Shown in pieces: positions 9,549 to 17,561 of a stretch of 64,000 bases of DNA (position 1 is the stretch's first letter; each line of letters starts with the position of its first letter). Position numbers and translations under genes: made by a program. The notes beneath the pieces were generated by a model. The model was given only the letters and a program-made list of their open reading frames with translations. It was not told the DNA's origin and searched no databases. Location of the stretch: NCBI GenBank assembly GCA_039975855.1, contig JBDWGH010000002.1, forward strand, positions 1,194,850 through 1,258,849, given 5' to 3'. The stretch is from Litorimonas sp039975855. GTDB lineage: Bacteria; Pseudomonadota; Alphaproteobacteria; Caulobacterales; Maricaulaceae.

Positions 9549-9875
9549 TACTGCTTTTCACCTTTGGTAAACCTCCGTTAAGAGATCGTTGAAACTCCTT
9601 TTAAACTTGATTCTGAGAACTTCACAGCGCAAAAAGTATTATGCTAAGATGTTAAACCCAAGATATAAATTAGAAATTCACCGAACCAAATGATGCGAAC
9701 TCTTAATACTCTGCGAATTTTATTCGTAATTCCTTATCTGGAAAACCAGCTCATTTAGGTGGCATTCTAGCGAACATATCGAAGATTATACCTTCCAACG
9801 CCACCGCTCGTGTCTTAGATTTATGTCTGGGCTAAGAGTGACTTTTCGCTCATCTTCATTCTTATGGAGAGAAAG
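9549..9875. other. Intergenic spacer between the hsd operon and the island core
   Basis: About 330 bp without a gene. It should contain the promoter of the minus-strand hsd operon. The sequence is AT-rich and I could not pick out -35/-10 boxes with confidence. Confidence 0.4.
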
Positions 9876-9950
9876 ATGAGACGGAGTAAAAAAACGTCCG
9901 GCGAGCGTATCATCAAAGACATCAAACGTTAGATGCGAAAAGCGCTCCCC
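9876..9950 (+). pseudogene. Remnant of an IS3-type transposase OrfA, N-terminus only
   Basis: After a GGAGA ribosome site, an 18-codon frame reads MRRSKKTSGERIIKDIKR then TAG. This resembles the start of OrfA of IS3-group elements (typically SGERIVKDIKR followed by A-T-R-K). After the stop the next codons read M-R-K, so the alignment continues across the nonsense codon and is then lost. No downstream OrfB, no terminal inverted repeats and no target duplication are visible. It is a decayed scrap, suggesting the island has been a target for insertion sequences before. Confidence 0.5.
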
Positions 9951-9997
9951 CCTTTTGCTCTCTTGGCGATCATAAACACGTCATGTAAAGGGGTCCG

Positions 9998-10750
9998 ATG
10001 TACTTTAAAGAAATTGTTCCGTTTAGAGACGACGACGACTTTTGGACTCATGTTGATCAAGCCTTTAAAATCATGGAAGCTGACTTTCGGACCTCTCCGA
10101 TTGAGACCAAAAACCAGGCTCTTAGGGACATTTACTCGAGTGGCATAAAAAAGGGTTCACAACATCTAGGAGCTATTGGCGTAATTAAATACCGTGTTTC
10201 AGACGACCGGGATAGCCTAGAGTACTACCATCTCTCTGGCATAGAACTTATACCAGTAATTACCGCCCATATAGCAAAGAGAGAACTTTCAGCAGCCTTT
10301 TTGGCAGATTGGGGACAGTTCTGTTATTGCTTCGGCTTCGTCATGAACTCAGCATTTGCCCATGGGAACGACCTTCAGAACGAGCGTGCGGGCCGTAAAG
10401 GCGGCGATGCTGTTTTTGTGGATGACCACAGAGTTTGGTTTTCAAAAATGTATTTGCGGGAGCTACAGGACCCGAAATATAAGTTACGTCGGAAACCTGT
10501 CGCTAAGAGACCGGTCATCGAAGCAAATATAACACGCCTGATCGAGGATATTGTTAGGGACAAAGATCGATCGTCACGAGTGTATCCAGGACTTTCGATA
10601 GAGTGGTTCAAAGGTTTTCTCAAAGAAGATGGCTCGTTGAAGACGACATATCTTCAGAAAAGCTTGACTGAAAAAAGCATTCGTAACGATTACTCGAAGC
10701 GTAATGTCGATTGTCTTCCGCCTTTAGATCTAAAAATTCCTATACCTTAG
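9998..10750 (+). CDS. Hypothetical island protein, 250 aa
   Basis: I do not recognise this protein. It starts with MYFKEIVPFRDDDDFW after an AAAGGGG-type ribosome site, is mixed alpha/beta in composition, has no signal peptide or clear membrane helix, and ends in a basic region (KLRRKPVAKRPVIEANITRL, then KSIRNDYSKRNVDCLPP). No nuclease, ATPase or HTH motif stands out. It is transcribed away from the hsd operon and lies 70 bp upstream of the excisionase-like gene. It could be a cargo or regulatory gene of the island. Its uninterrupted length and start context support a real gene. Confidence 0.7.
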   Translation: MYFKEIVPFRDDDDFWTHVDQAFKIMEADFRTSPIETKNQALRDIYSSGIKKGSQHLGAIGVIKYRVSDDRDSLEYYHLSGIELIPVITAHIAKRELSAAFLADWGQFCYCFGFVMNSAFAHGNDLQNERAGRKGGDAVFVDDHRVWFSKMYLRELQDPKYKLRRKPVAKRPVIEANITRLIEDIVRDKDRSSRVYPGLSIEWFKGFLKEDGSLKTTYLQKSLTEKSIRNDYSKRNVDCLPPLDLKIPIP

Positions 10751-10820
10751 GTACGGTGTTTCGCGCTTCTCCAGTATGATCATTTTGGGTTCTGTTCAAA
10801 ACTTTTGAAAGGAACACAAA

Positions 10821-11021
10821 ATGACAATTCATATTTCACAAGGGCGCACCGAAGCGCTGTTAACACTGCCAAAAGCCGCCGCGCTTTTGGAAGTGCCAGT
10901 ACACTCACTTCGTCGTGCAGCTAAACATGGCGAATTCAAAACATACTCAGTCTTTAATGGAAGAGTCCGCGCGCGCCTATCTGAGATTGTGGCCGCAATC
11001 GAGGAGGCCCGCTATGATTAG
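10821..11021 (+). CDS. Excisionase/AlpA-like HTH DNA-binding protein
   Basis: A 66-residue protein with a MerR/excisionase-type helix-turn-helix: LTLPKAAALLEVPVHSLRRA then AKHGEFKTYSVFNGRVRARL, the wing and beta hairpin typical of Xis/AlpA/HTH_17 proteins. Such proteins promote excision and often regulate integrase in satellites and integrative elements. AAAGGAA lies 7 nt before the ATG. It opens the replication module and overlaps the next gene by 8 nt, pointing to one transcript. Possible binding targets are the phased GTAACC pairs near the island ends. Confidence 0.75.
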   Translation: MTIHISQGRTEALLTLPKAAALLEVPVHSLRRAAKHGEFKTYSVFNGRVRARLSEIVAAIEEARYD

Positions 11022-11349
11022 TATTTCGATAGCGAACTCATCATTCCGCAACAAAACTGGCCTGAAAGAGTATCTGAGCGATGAGCTTCAGGCGAGAAAT
11101 GGACTAGACGTTATTGATGACGCCGAGCTGGCGTCGGTTCTAATCGCGCTCTTTATGTCGCGTGCGCACAAGGTGGCTGAGTTGGGCGAACGAACGATCG
11201 TCCAGTGGGAAGTTAAGCCAAACCAAAACGGGGTCAAAGAGCACCAGTGCTTTGCTGCCCTTTTATCTGACAGTTCACGCATCCACATGAGTTATCATAA
11301 AGCGGTCGACGCCTATTGCGGAGAGCCGTCTGCGGAGGATAGGCAATGA
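11014..11349 (+). CDS. Hypothetical protein of the satellite replication module, 111 aa
   Basis: I take the ATG at 11014, with GGAGG 6 nt upstream inside the end of the excisionase-like gene, rather than an upstream start that would overlap that gene almost fully out of frame. The protein (MISISIANSS..., then SDELQARNGLDVIDDAELAS and AHKVAELGERTIVQWEVKPN) has no motif I know. Its ATGA overlap with the primase gene places it firmly in the same operon. It might be a replication or partner protein; nothing in the sequence decides this. Confidence 0.7.
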   Translation: MISISIANSSFRNKTGLKEYLSDELQARNGLDVIDDAELASVLIALFMSRAHKVAELGERTIVQWEVKPNQNGVKEHQCFAALLSDSSRIHMSYHKAVDAYCGEPSAEDRQ

Positions 11350-11918
11350 CTGATCCAACCCTCACCCCGAACCTAACAGAAACCCTTGAGTTTCTTAATC
11401 ACATTAACCCTGGGTTCCCGCGCCGCGTTTTCACGATTGACCCCGCTTCGGGGAAAATGACGGCAGTGATTTTCAAAACAGAAGAGGACCAGGCTTTAAC
11501 AGCTTGGTTGCTCGCTGGCGCGGGGCTACTCAATTATTATTTCTTGCCGAACCTACCCCTCGAAGGACTGGGACCAGTTAAGCCTAAAAAGAGAGACATC
11601 GAATGGGTTACCCACTTCTGGGTCGATGTCGATGTCACCGGGACGTCAACTCTTGAAGCGCTCCAAAAACACAAACCTAAGCCTTCATGCATCATATTCT
11701 CGGGCGGTGGGTTTCAAGCCTTTTGGGCTCTAGAAACTCCAATGCAGGATTTTACCCGAGCGGAGCGCATCAACAAAGCGCTTGCCTCTGATCTTGGGGG
11801 CGACAGCTGTCATTCTGTAGACCATCTGATGCGATTGCCGGGTACGATCAACGTTCCAAACGCATCTAAAACAGCGAAAGGGCGGGTGCCGACACTCGCT
11901 TATGTGGTGAAGTCATGA
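11346..11918 (+). CDS. RepB/AEP-type primase
   Basis: A 190-residue protein with features of archaeo-eukaryotic primase-like proteins of mobile elements: the acidic metal-binding stretch WVDVDVTG (about 93-100), the strand SCIIFSGGGFQAFWALE and the later GGDSCHSVDHLMRLPGTINV. Such primases make RNA or DNA primers at the element's own origin. It overlaps the preceding gene and the VapE gene by 4 nt each. Together with VapE it forms the primase-helicase pair common in phage satellites and integrative elements. At this length it is a primase domain alone, the helicase being encoded separately. Confidence 0.75.
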   Translation: MTDPTLTPNLTETLEFLNHINPGFPRRVFTIDPASGKMTAVIFKTEEDQALTAWLLAGAGLLNYYFLPNLPLEGLGPVKPKKRDIEWVTHFWVDVDVTGTSTLEALQKHKPKPSCIIFSGGGFQAFWALETPMQDFTRAERINKALASDLGGDSCHSVDHLMRLPGTINVPNASKTAKGRVPTLAYVVKS

Positions 11919-13501
11919 CCGCGTGGACCAAACACGCAGTTGATAGTTTCTCCGAAGTGAGGGCTGTCTCAGTTAACGCCGGGTCGCCAGTGAACCCCGG
12001 AAACATTCAACCCATTTCTATAGCAGAGCTTGGAATCCCTGTGCCTCCCACCATAACGGCTCTAATAGAGTTGGGCGATGATCCAGACAATCCCCTCGGA
12101 TCTGAAAATCCTAGGTATCCATCTCGAAGTGAACCATCTTTTGCAGCTATGATGGGCCTCGCCCGCCTCGGCTTAGGAGCGGACAAAATTGCGGGTTTGG
12201 TTATCAATCCTGACTACCGAATTTCAGATAGGTTTTTCGAACGGACTGACCCTCAGCATCAAGCCTTTAAAGAAGCTTCGCGGGCGGTGATTGCTGTAGC
12301 AGAGAGTTGGCGTGACAAAACACAGAAAGGGAAACCTAAGCCCACGTTTCGGAATACGTATATTGGGCTCATTCGCCTTGGCCTTACTTGTAGCTACGAT
12401 GAATTTAAGAACCGTCTTATGGTGGGGTCACTTCCGGTCCAACAGTATGTTGGTGAGTTAAGCGACAAGGCCGTCGTGATCATTCGCAAGGTGTTCTTGG
12501 ACACACATGATTTCGATCCTTATACGATGAACGTGCGGGACGGGTTAGAGACATTAGCTCTCGAGAACACCGTCCACCCTATCAAGGTTTATTTGCAGCA
12601 ACTGGTCTGGGACAGGACTCCTCGAATTCGGAATTTCTTTTCGGATTATATGGGCGCGAAGAACAGTCCATTGAATCAAGAGATTGCTTTCATAATGTTC
12701 GTTGCCGCAGTGCGCCGAATTTACCAACCCGGAAGCAAATTCGATACAATGGTCGTGCTAGAGGGCAAGCAAGGGACGGGTAAATCGACGGCTCTAAAAA
12801 TCCTCGCCAGCGAGGAGTATTTTTCCGATCAAGATATCATTGCAGCAGACTCTAAAACTCAAATGGAGCTGCTCGAAGGCGTATGGATATATGAGCTCTG
12901 CGAGCTCTCAGGGATGAGGCATACAGATGTTGGAAAGATGAAGTCCTTCCTTTCGCGCCAAGAAGATCGGGGCCGTCCAGCCTATGGCCGCTACAAAGAA
13001 GTCATCAAGCGACAATCGATATTTGTCGGAACGACCAATGACCAAACGTACCTGAAAGACAAAACGGGAAACCGTCGTTATTTGCCCGTTGCTACGGGAG
13101 CTATTGACCTCAAGGGGGTTGAGCGTGACAGGGATCAACTTTGGGCAGAAGCTCTCCATTGGGAAAAGAAAGGTGCCTCAATTTTCTTACCGGAAGAGTT
13201 CTGGGCTGCTGCGGCCCGGGAGCAGGAGGCCCGTGTCTATCAAGACCCATGGGAAGACCTGCTAAGCGAGATCAACGATACGCGAGTCGGGAAGGAGCGC
13301 CGCGTTTTTACGAAGACTTTGCTTCAACACTTAGAAATCCCCGCATCGCAACAACAACACTTCCAAACGACGAGATTGGCTGAATGCATGCGTAATTTAG
13401 GCTGGAGTGGCCCAAAGCGAATACGGATCGATGGTGTTTCGCTTATGGGGTACTGGCGTACTTCCACTGGGGCAGGTGATGACAATGATGGACTCTTCTA
13501 A
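11915..13501 (+). CDS. VapE-type (PF05272) replicative helicase/ATPase
   Basis: A 528-residue virulence-associated-E-type protein. The C-terminal P-loop helicase domain has Walker A EGKQGTGKST around 283-292, an acidic segment EGVWIYELCELSGM serving as Walker B, and the family-typical VGTTNDQTYLKDKTGNRRYL around 371-390. The first 200 residues are a linker or DNA-binding region without known motifs. In satellites such as SaPIs and PICIs, primase plus this helicase replicates the excised element. The VapE name does not mean a toxin. It overlaps the primase gene by ATGA, and the repeat array at 13537-13647 lies right behind it. Confidence 0.88.
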   Translation: MTAWTKHAVDSFSEVRAVSVNAGSPVNPGNIQPISIAELGIPVPPTITALIELGDDPDNPLGSENPRYPSRSEPSFAAMMGLARLGLGADKIAGLVINPDYRISDRFFERTDPQHQAFKEASRAVIAVAESWRDKTQKGKPKPTFRNTYIGLIRLGLTCSYDEFKNRLMVGSLPVQQYVGELSDKAVVIIRKVFLDTHDFDPYTMNVRDGLETLALENTVHPIKVYLQQLVWDRTPRIRNFFSDYMGAKNSPLNQEIAFIMFVAAVRRIYQPGSKFDTMVVLEGKQGTGKSTALKILASEEYFSDQDIIAADSKTQMELLEGVWIYELCELSGMRHTDVGKMKSFLSRQEDRGRPAYGRYKEVIKRQSIFVGTTNDQTYLKDKTGNRRYLPVATGAIDLKGVERDRDQLWAEALHWEKKGASIFLPEEFWAAAAREQEARVYQDPWEDLLSEINDTRVGKERRVFTKTLLQHLEIPASQQQHFQTTRLAECMRNLGWSGPKRIRIDGVSLMGYWRTSTGAGDDNDGLF

Positions 13502-13536
13502 AATGCCTGGATCTCATCAGAGGAATGACATCCGGT

Positions 13537-13647
13537 GTTCCGGCCGTTCTGGTCGTTCGGGCCTCCCGATGACCACCTCCTATAAGAGGTCTATGTCGCG
13601 ACAGACGCACCGAATATATAGAACGACTAGAACGGCCAGAACGGGTC
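13537..13647. repeat. Inverted array of 9-bp iterons, candidate replication origin
   Basis: The left arm has three tandem 9-mers: GTTCCGGCC, GTTCTGGTC, GTTCGGGCC (13537-13563). The right arm has three 9-mers in the opposite orientation: GAACGACTA, GAACGGCCA, GAACGGGTC (13621-13647). The two arms are nearly complementary to each other and lie 57 bp apart around a more AT-rich centre with a small hairpin (ACCTC/GAGGT). Arrays like this next to a primase-VapE operon are typical places for a satellite's replication origin. The repeats are direct observation; the origin role is inference. Confidence 0.6.
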
Positions 13648-13767
13648 TAAAGCACGATCCTTACCTTCGTAGGGTAAAGGTCCATTTCCCCTAAATATCC
13701 ATCAACGGGCCTCTCGTTAAGGCCTGATGCCTCCAAAACATACTCGAAGAAAACTTGTCCTTTCCGT

Positions 13768-13785
13768 GGTTACATTCGCGGTTAC
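13768..13785. repeat. Inverted GTAACC pair upstream of the integrase
   Basis: GGTTAC at 13768-13773 and 13780-13785 is the GTAACC pair in opposite orientation, spaced 12 bp. It lies 66-84 bp before the integrase ATG, where an excisionase or the integrase itself could control integrase expression. See the matching pairs at 1093-1109 and 18674-18690. Confidence 0.45.
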
Positions 13786-13851
13786 AGGAATAATTGTGCG
13801 CTGAATTTCGCCGTGTTTTTTTCTTCGAGGTAACAATCAAAGGAACGAAAC

Positions 13852-15093
13852 ATGAGCCAGAGTATCAATATCACTAAGCGAACGCGCCGCCGGAAATTCA
13901 AAGACGGAAGCACAGCCGAACAAGTTCGTTATGTTGTGAACTTCACAGATCCCGAAACCAACAAACGAGCCCAGAGGTTTTTTGAAAAGCGCAAGGATGC
14001 GGAAGTCTTCAAACAAGACCTGATCGTGGACATCAAAAGCGGAGACTATTTTTCGCGGCGCGAAACCGTCTCTGTTAATGAAGTACTGGAACTCTGGTTC
14101 GAAGAACGGGTTGGTAAGATCAAGCCCAACTCTTTGCGAAATCATATGAGCATCAAACCTCTTATCGTGGGCCCATTGCTTAGTGGCGCTACGCAACAGC
14201 AGCGGTCAGACTTCACGATGACCGGAGCTGTCTCCAACGGTATGCGCGTCCTGCGCCTCCTCAGGGGTGTGAAGATTGCGGACCTGACCACTCGAGACAT
14301 TCGGTCATGGTTCCATATCATTGAGCGTGAGATTGGCGCCTATTCCGCGCGGCGTGCCATGCTCGTATTGAAGTCAGCCCTTGAGCTTGGAGCCGAAGAT
14401 TACGGCTATCGTCCTCCTGCCATGCCCAAAATTATTGAGAAGCGTTCAAAGCCCAAGAAGGACATTCTGAGCCCTGACGATATTGCGCGACTGCTGGACC
14501 ATGCCGAGGAGGATTTTGAGCGAGGCATCTATTATGCCTTCCCATTCCTAACGGGCACCCGCCCTTCAGAGCAATTAGCGCTCTTGTGGACAGACATAGA
14601 CTTCCAAGCAGGCGTCATTCGCATTCAACGCTCCCAAGACGCCAAAGGACAAATCTATGAATCCACCAAGACAGACGCGGGGGAGCGAGACATCCCCATG
14701 ACCCGTCGCCTCAAGACAATGCTACTGCAACACCGCCTCACTTGCTCACGACTGAATGGCGAACTCTATCGAGTGTTTCCGGGGCTTGGTAGAAGGCGAG
14801 CTTGGCCGCAACTTCGAGAGGGCGGAGGCCCGCTTCTTTATCAAAACTGGCGCAAGCGTTTTTGGGTGCCAGGTCTCGCGGCTGCTGATGTGCCTTATGT
14901 CACGCCGCATTCAGCTCGGCATGCATTCATATCAAACCTTCAGGCGCAAGGTGTTGAGGTCGGGCTCGTTGCGCAGATCGCGGGACATGCTAATCCCATG
15001 GTGACACTGGGGCATTACACCCAAGCTGTACGGGATGGTCATGATGCCATTCAAAAGATCGATCGGGCGTACTCTGGAGTGGGGACCGGTTAG
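13852..15093 (+). CDS. int: Tyrosine site-specific integrase
   Basis: A 413-residue phage-type integrase. The N-terminal arm-binding region (1-65) is basic, a SAM-like core-binding domain spans about 70-190, and the catalytic domain follows. The catalytic set is present: R237 in GTRPSE, K273 in ESTK, H353 and R356 in PHSARH, H379 in AGH, and the nucleophile Y389 in GHYTQ. It should integrate and excise the island at the 51-bp repeat in tRNA-Gly. It is not adjacent to attR: about 3.7 kb carrying the retron operon lies between them, which suggests later acquisition of cargo at that side. AAAGGAAC precedes the ATG. Confidence 0.95.
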   Translation: MSQSINITKRTRRRKFKDGSTAEQVRYVVNFTDPETNKRAQRFFEKRKDAEVFKQDLIVDIKSGDYFSRRETVSVNEVLELWFEERVGKIKPNSLRNHMSIKPLIVGPLLSGATQQQRSDFTMTGAVSNGMRVLRLLRGVKIADLTTRDIRSWFHIIEREIGAYSARRAMLVLKSALELGAEDYGYRPPAMPKIIEKRSKPKKDILSPDDIARLLDHAEEDFERGIYYAFPFLTGTRPSEQLALLWTDIDFQAGVIRIQRSQDAKGQIYESTKTDAGERDIPMTRRLKTMLLQHRLTCSRLNGELYRVFPGLGRRRAWPQLREGGGPLLYQNWRKRFWVPGLAAADVPYVTPHSARHAFISNLQAQGVEVGLVAQIAGHANPMVTLGHYTQAVRDGHDAIQKIDRAYSGVGTG

Positions 15094-15118
15094 TCCGATA
15101 ATGGACGATCTTCTGGCC

Positions 15119-15276
15119 TCTGTACCATCAGTGCAACAAGACCAGAGAGGAAGGTCCGCCTAGCGACAGGCGAGGATGCCCACGGTACATTTACCTGCTG
15201 CTAAGGGTGTCACCGACTTTATCATAACAGCGTCTCTGTACCCTCCTCTGTACCAGCACACGGCGCTGTCTGTACC
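15119..15276. repeat. Four TCTGTACC repeats behind the integrase
   Basis: The octamer TCTGTACC occurs at 15119, 15235, 15247 and 15269, all in the same orientation, in the gene-free 390 bp between the integrase and the HNH gene (15094-15483). Related TACC/GGTA motifs (CGGTACAT, ATAGGTAAAT) lie between them. The spacing is irregular, so this is not a CRISPR array. They may be protein-binding sites controlling the convergent genes or an additional arm-site cluster; no family knowledge settles it. Confidence 0.4.
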
Positions 15277-15483
15277 ATAGGTAAATATGTTCAGGTTCAG
15301 AAACTGCCCCGCCAGCTTTTCTCACGAACCTTAGGCTTCAATCTAGACCAAGCCTATTTGACTCCTGTTTCGAGAAAGTTCTGTTGGAGATCGTTGCGGA
15401 AATAAAAATGAAGTAAGTTTAATCCCTAAGGCAGACGTTAGCCTCGCTCTCGAAGAGATCAGGTAAATTTCCTCAGAGGAGCA

Positions 15484-16533
15484 TCACACCACCTTACGAT
15501 TGATCTGAACATTGGAGCCGGTAATTTGATTTGCCTCCATTATCATGTGATCCATATGCCGTGTAGCAGTTTTGTCTTCCTGAGGAGGTTTAGGACCATT
15601 TGCAATTACCCAGTCGACAAGATCATCAATGCCCTCAACATTCTCGGACCAGTCTCGGTCGATAGGATTGGAAACCAGATGTACATGTACATGCAACCCG
15701 GGAAATTTCTTTTGGCTTAACTGCAAGCGCATGGCCCCAATATTATAAGTGCGAATATAGGCCATAAGGCCCCGTCTCGGGTGATTGAAAACGACAAAGA
15801 GATTGAATAGTGGTCCAAATAACTCACTCAATTGCGGTATCTGAGGCGGGATATGATGATCATACCACCATAAATCCTGTTCCTCGCTGCCATCGGACAC
15901 AAACTTGCGGGCATTTTTCATAAAAGGCGAGGCGGCGAATGATCTTGCGGCCCGGCTCTGGCGAGCAAAAAGCAATATTGATGACTTCATTAATGACCGC
16001 ATTCCCTCAACACCACCGGAGTTAAATGACATCGTTTTTTCGATATATTCCAGCTCGGATGTTTGGATAACTTCAATATCCTCCATGGAGGACAGAATTT
16101 CTTCTTTCGAACGACCTTCCTTACTGGAAATCTCTTCTGCCAGTTTTGATTTCATGGACGGGATTGCCTTCTCGTGTCCTTTGATTTCAATATGTCGATT
16201 CCCTTCTTTATCATAAAAATACCTTGAGACTGGATCAACGGTCCTGGAGTTCACCACGAGGCCGGGCTTTAAACGTCTTTGTCGACCATCATCAGACCGA
16301 CCAACAATCGTTGGCGGACTCTGCCCGTCTCCTTTTTTTAGACTGAACATGTTACGTAAAAACTCAAACCCCTCGGCGAGCGGTCTGTCAATTTCTCCTC
16401 CCAATCGCCCGTTGCAGTCAGAACAAATGAGATTTCTAACTGTCACCTTCCCACCAAAAGCATTAAGTAGGACATGCTCAGGTTTGTTGGTTTTAGAATC
16501 GAACTGGGACGCACAAAATAAACAGGATTCCAT
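15484..16533 (-). CDS. HNH endonuclease-like protein downstream of the retron RT
   Basis: A 349-residue protein beginning MESCLFCASQ. The N-terminal zinc/HNH module shows C4-x2-C7, E19-H20 in PEHVLL, and C37-x2-C40-N41 in CSDCNGRLGGEID, typical of HNH_5-type nucleases. The remaining ~290 residues are unknown to me and include KLAEEISSKEGRSKEEILSS, charged and helical. GGAG lies 8 nt before the ATG. It starts 56 nt after the reverse transcriptase stop on the same strand, so co-transcription is likely. By analogy with retrons whose effectors are nucleases it may be the toxic effector here; that is inference. Confidence 0.72.
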   Translation of the reverse strand: MESCLFCASQFDSKTNKPEHVLLNAFGGKVTVRNLICSDCNGRLGGEIDRPLAEGFEFLRNMFSLKKGDGQSPPTIVGRSDDGRQRRLKPGLVVNSRTVDPVSRYFYDKEGNRHIEIKGHEKAIPSMKSKLAEEISSKEGRSKEEILSSMEDIEVIQTSELEYIEKTMSFNSGGVEGMRSLMKSSILLFARQSRAARSFAASPFMKNARKFVSDGSEEQDLWWYDHHIPPQIPQLSELFGPLFNLFVVFNHPRRGLMAYIRTYNIGAMRLQLSQKKFPGLHVHVHLVSNPIDRDWSENVEGIDDLVDWVIANGPKPPQEDKTATRHMDHMIMEANQITGSNVQINRKVV

Positions 16534-16589
16534 TACTCAAACTCCGCGATTATAAGAACCATCCATGTGTCATCGTATAAAGGGTTATT

Positions 16590-17561
16590 TCATTTCCAAG
16601 GAACTTCGCCTTCCTCAAATGGCAATTTTACAATTACGGCGATATTTGGCTCAAGCGCCGTTACCGCTTTTTCTTTTCGATCATGATAGCCAAGAATTTG
16701 CTTAGCTTGTGTCTCCCGCCCGCGAAGCCTATTTCTGATCTTAGTTCTATTTGGTGCGTTTGGATTACGCATTTCAGCACGGACTTCAGCTAAAGCTTTA
16801 TGCTGTCTATTTGGTAGCAAGAGTTTATCTCCACGCAGTATGCACCCTGTAATCGGGACAGGTTTGTCACGAATACGTCGCTCTTTTTCAATCTTATAGG
16901 CTAAACCGTAACGCTCCAGCTTTCGCTTAATTGCCCAAACATCACTTCCGCGAATATGTGTTGAAGCTGATATAGTGATATCGTCTGCATATAAGGTTAG
17001 TCGGCAACCACCCTTAACCGCAATGTCGTTTATTGCATCCCACATGTCACAATAAGACCAGTATGCGAGCGCAGGGCTGCACGGACTGCCTTGAGGCAAG
17101 CATCCTTTTTCTGTTGTCAATCTTGTAAGAATTGCTGCCACGTCACGCGAGCATTTTAATACAGTACTAAAAAACCAAAAAACTCTCTTGTCAGTGCATG
17201 ACGGAAAAAAGTTAGCCACATCAAGCAAACAAAATTCTTTTTGCCCAACATGCCTCGCCGCGTTGTCTACATATGACCGTCCTTTTACCGGTGCCATCAC
17301 ATAATCGGGGGCAGCCAAACCATGCAACAGACTCGCAAGTCTTTTTTGTTTTATTTTGAGGCCGATATTTGGTGCGGAAATTGGTCTTTCTGCGCCATCT
17401 TTCTTTTTGACTTTGAAAGTTTCATAGCGATTATTGCCATCAACAACAGCTATCAACTTCTTCTCTGTGGTGAACAAAATTTCAGCCAACCGTTTTCTAC
17501 TATTAATTTTGTAGAGACAGCTTTGATGTATAGGTAGTGGCTTGCGAATTTTCTTAGGCAT
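16590..17561 (-). CDS. Retron-type reverse transcriptase
   Basis: I start at the ATG at 17561, inside ATGCCTAA where it overlaps the XRE stop by 8 nt (323 aa); the frame could extend to 17612. RT motifs in order: ERPISAPN, the retron region-X motif NAARH (100-104), LLDVANFFPS with the first catalytic Asp (112-121), CLPQGSPCSP (155-163), the catalytic YADD (191-194), and the region-Y motif ITG (237-239). NAxxH plus (V/I)TG together with YADD are retron hallmarks and argue against group II intron or DGR enzymes. Retron RTs copy a nearby msr-msd RNA into branched msDNA. The RNA is not obvious; see the leader at 18097-18198. Confidence 0.9.
   Translation of the reverse strand: MPKKIRKPLPIHQSCLYKINSRKRLAEILFTTEKKLIAVVDGNNRYETFKVKKKDGAERPISAPNIGLKIKQKRLASLLHGLAAPDYVMAPVKGRSYVDNAARHVGQKEFCLLDVANFFPSCTDKRVFWFFSTVLKCSRDVAAILTRLTTEKGCLPQGSPCSPALAYWSYCDMWDAINDIAVKGGCRLTLYADDITISASTHIRGSDVWAIKRKLERYGLAYKIEKERRIRDKPVPITGCILRGDKLLLPNRQHKALAEVRAEMRNPNAPNRTKIRNRLRGRETQAKQILGYHDRKEKAVTALEPNIAVIVKLPFEEGEVPWK

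Larger units (their letters stand above)
13502..13851. other. Intergenic region holding the candidate origin and integrase control region
   Basis: About 350 bp between vapE and the integrase. It contains the inverted array of 9-bp repeats (13537-13647) and the inverted GTAACC pair (13768-13785). An open frame at 13407-13694 exists but has low-complexity Arg/Thr content, no ribosome site, and is best explained by the repeats. The integrase has AAAGGAAC just before its ATG. Confidence 0.6.

Noticed and set aside
11915..13501. VapE as part of a toxin-antitoxin system
   Set aside because: The name is historical; the protein is a P-loop helicase of a replication module and has no antitoxin partner.
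13407..13694. Open frame of 95 codons behind vapE
   Set aside because: It overlaps the vapE end out of frame, lacks a ribosome site, and its Arg/Thr-rich content comes from the iteron repeats.
15094..15483. CRISPR array suspicion for the TCTGTACC repeats
   Set aside because: Repeats are only 8 nt, spacing is irregular, and no cas genes are present.
16590..17561. Group II intron or diversity-generating retroelement reverse transcriptase
   Set aside because: NAARH and ITG retron motifs are present; there is no intron RNA domain V, no maturase region, and no template/variable repeat pair.
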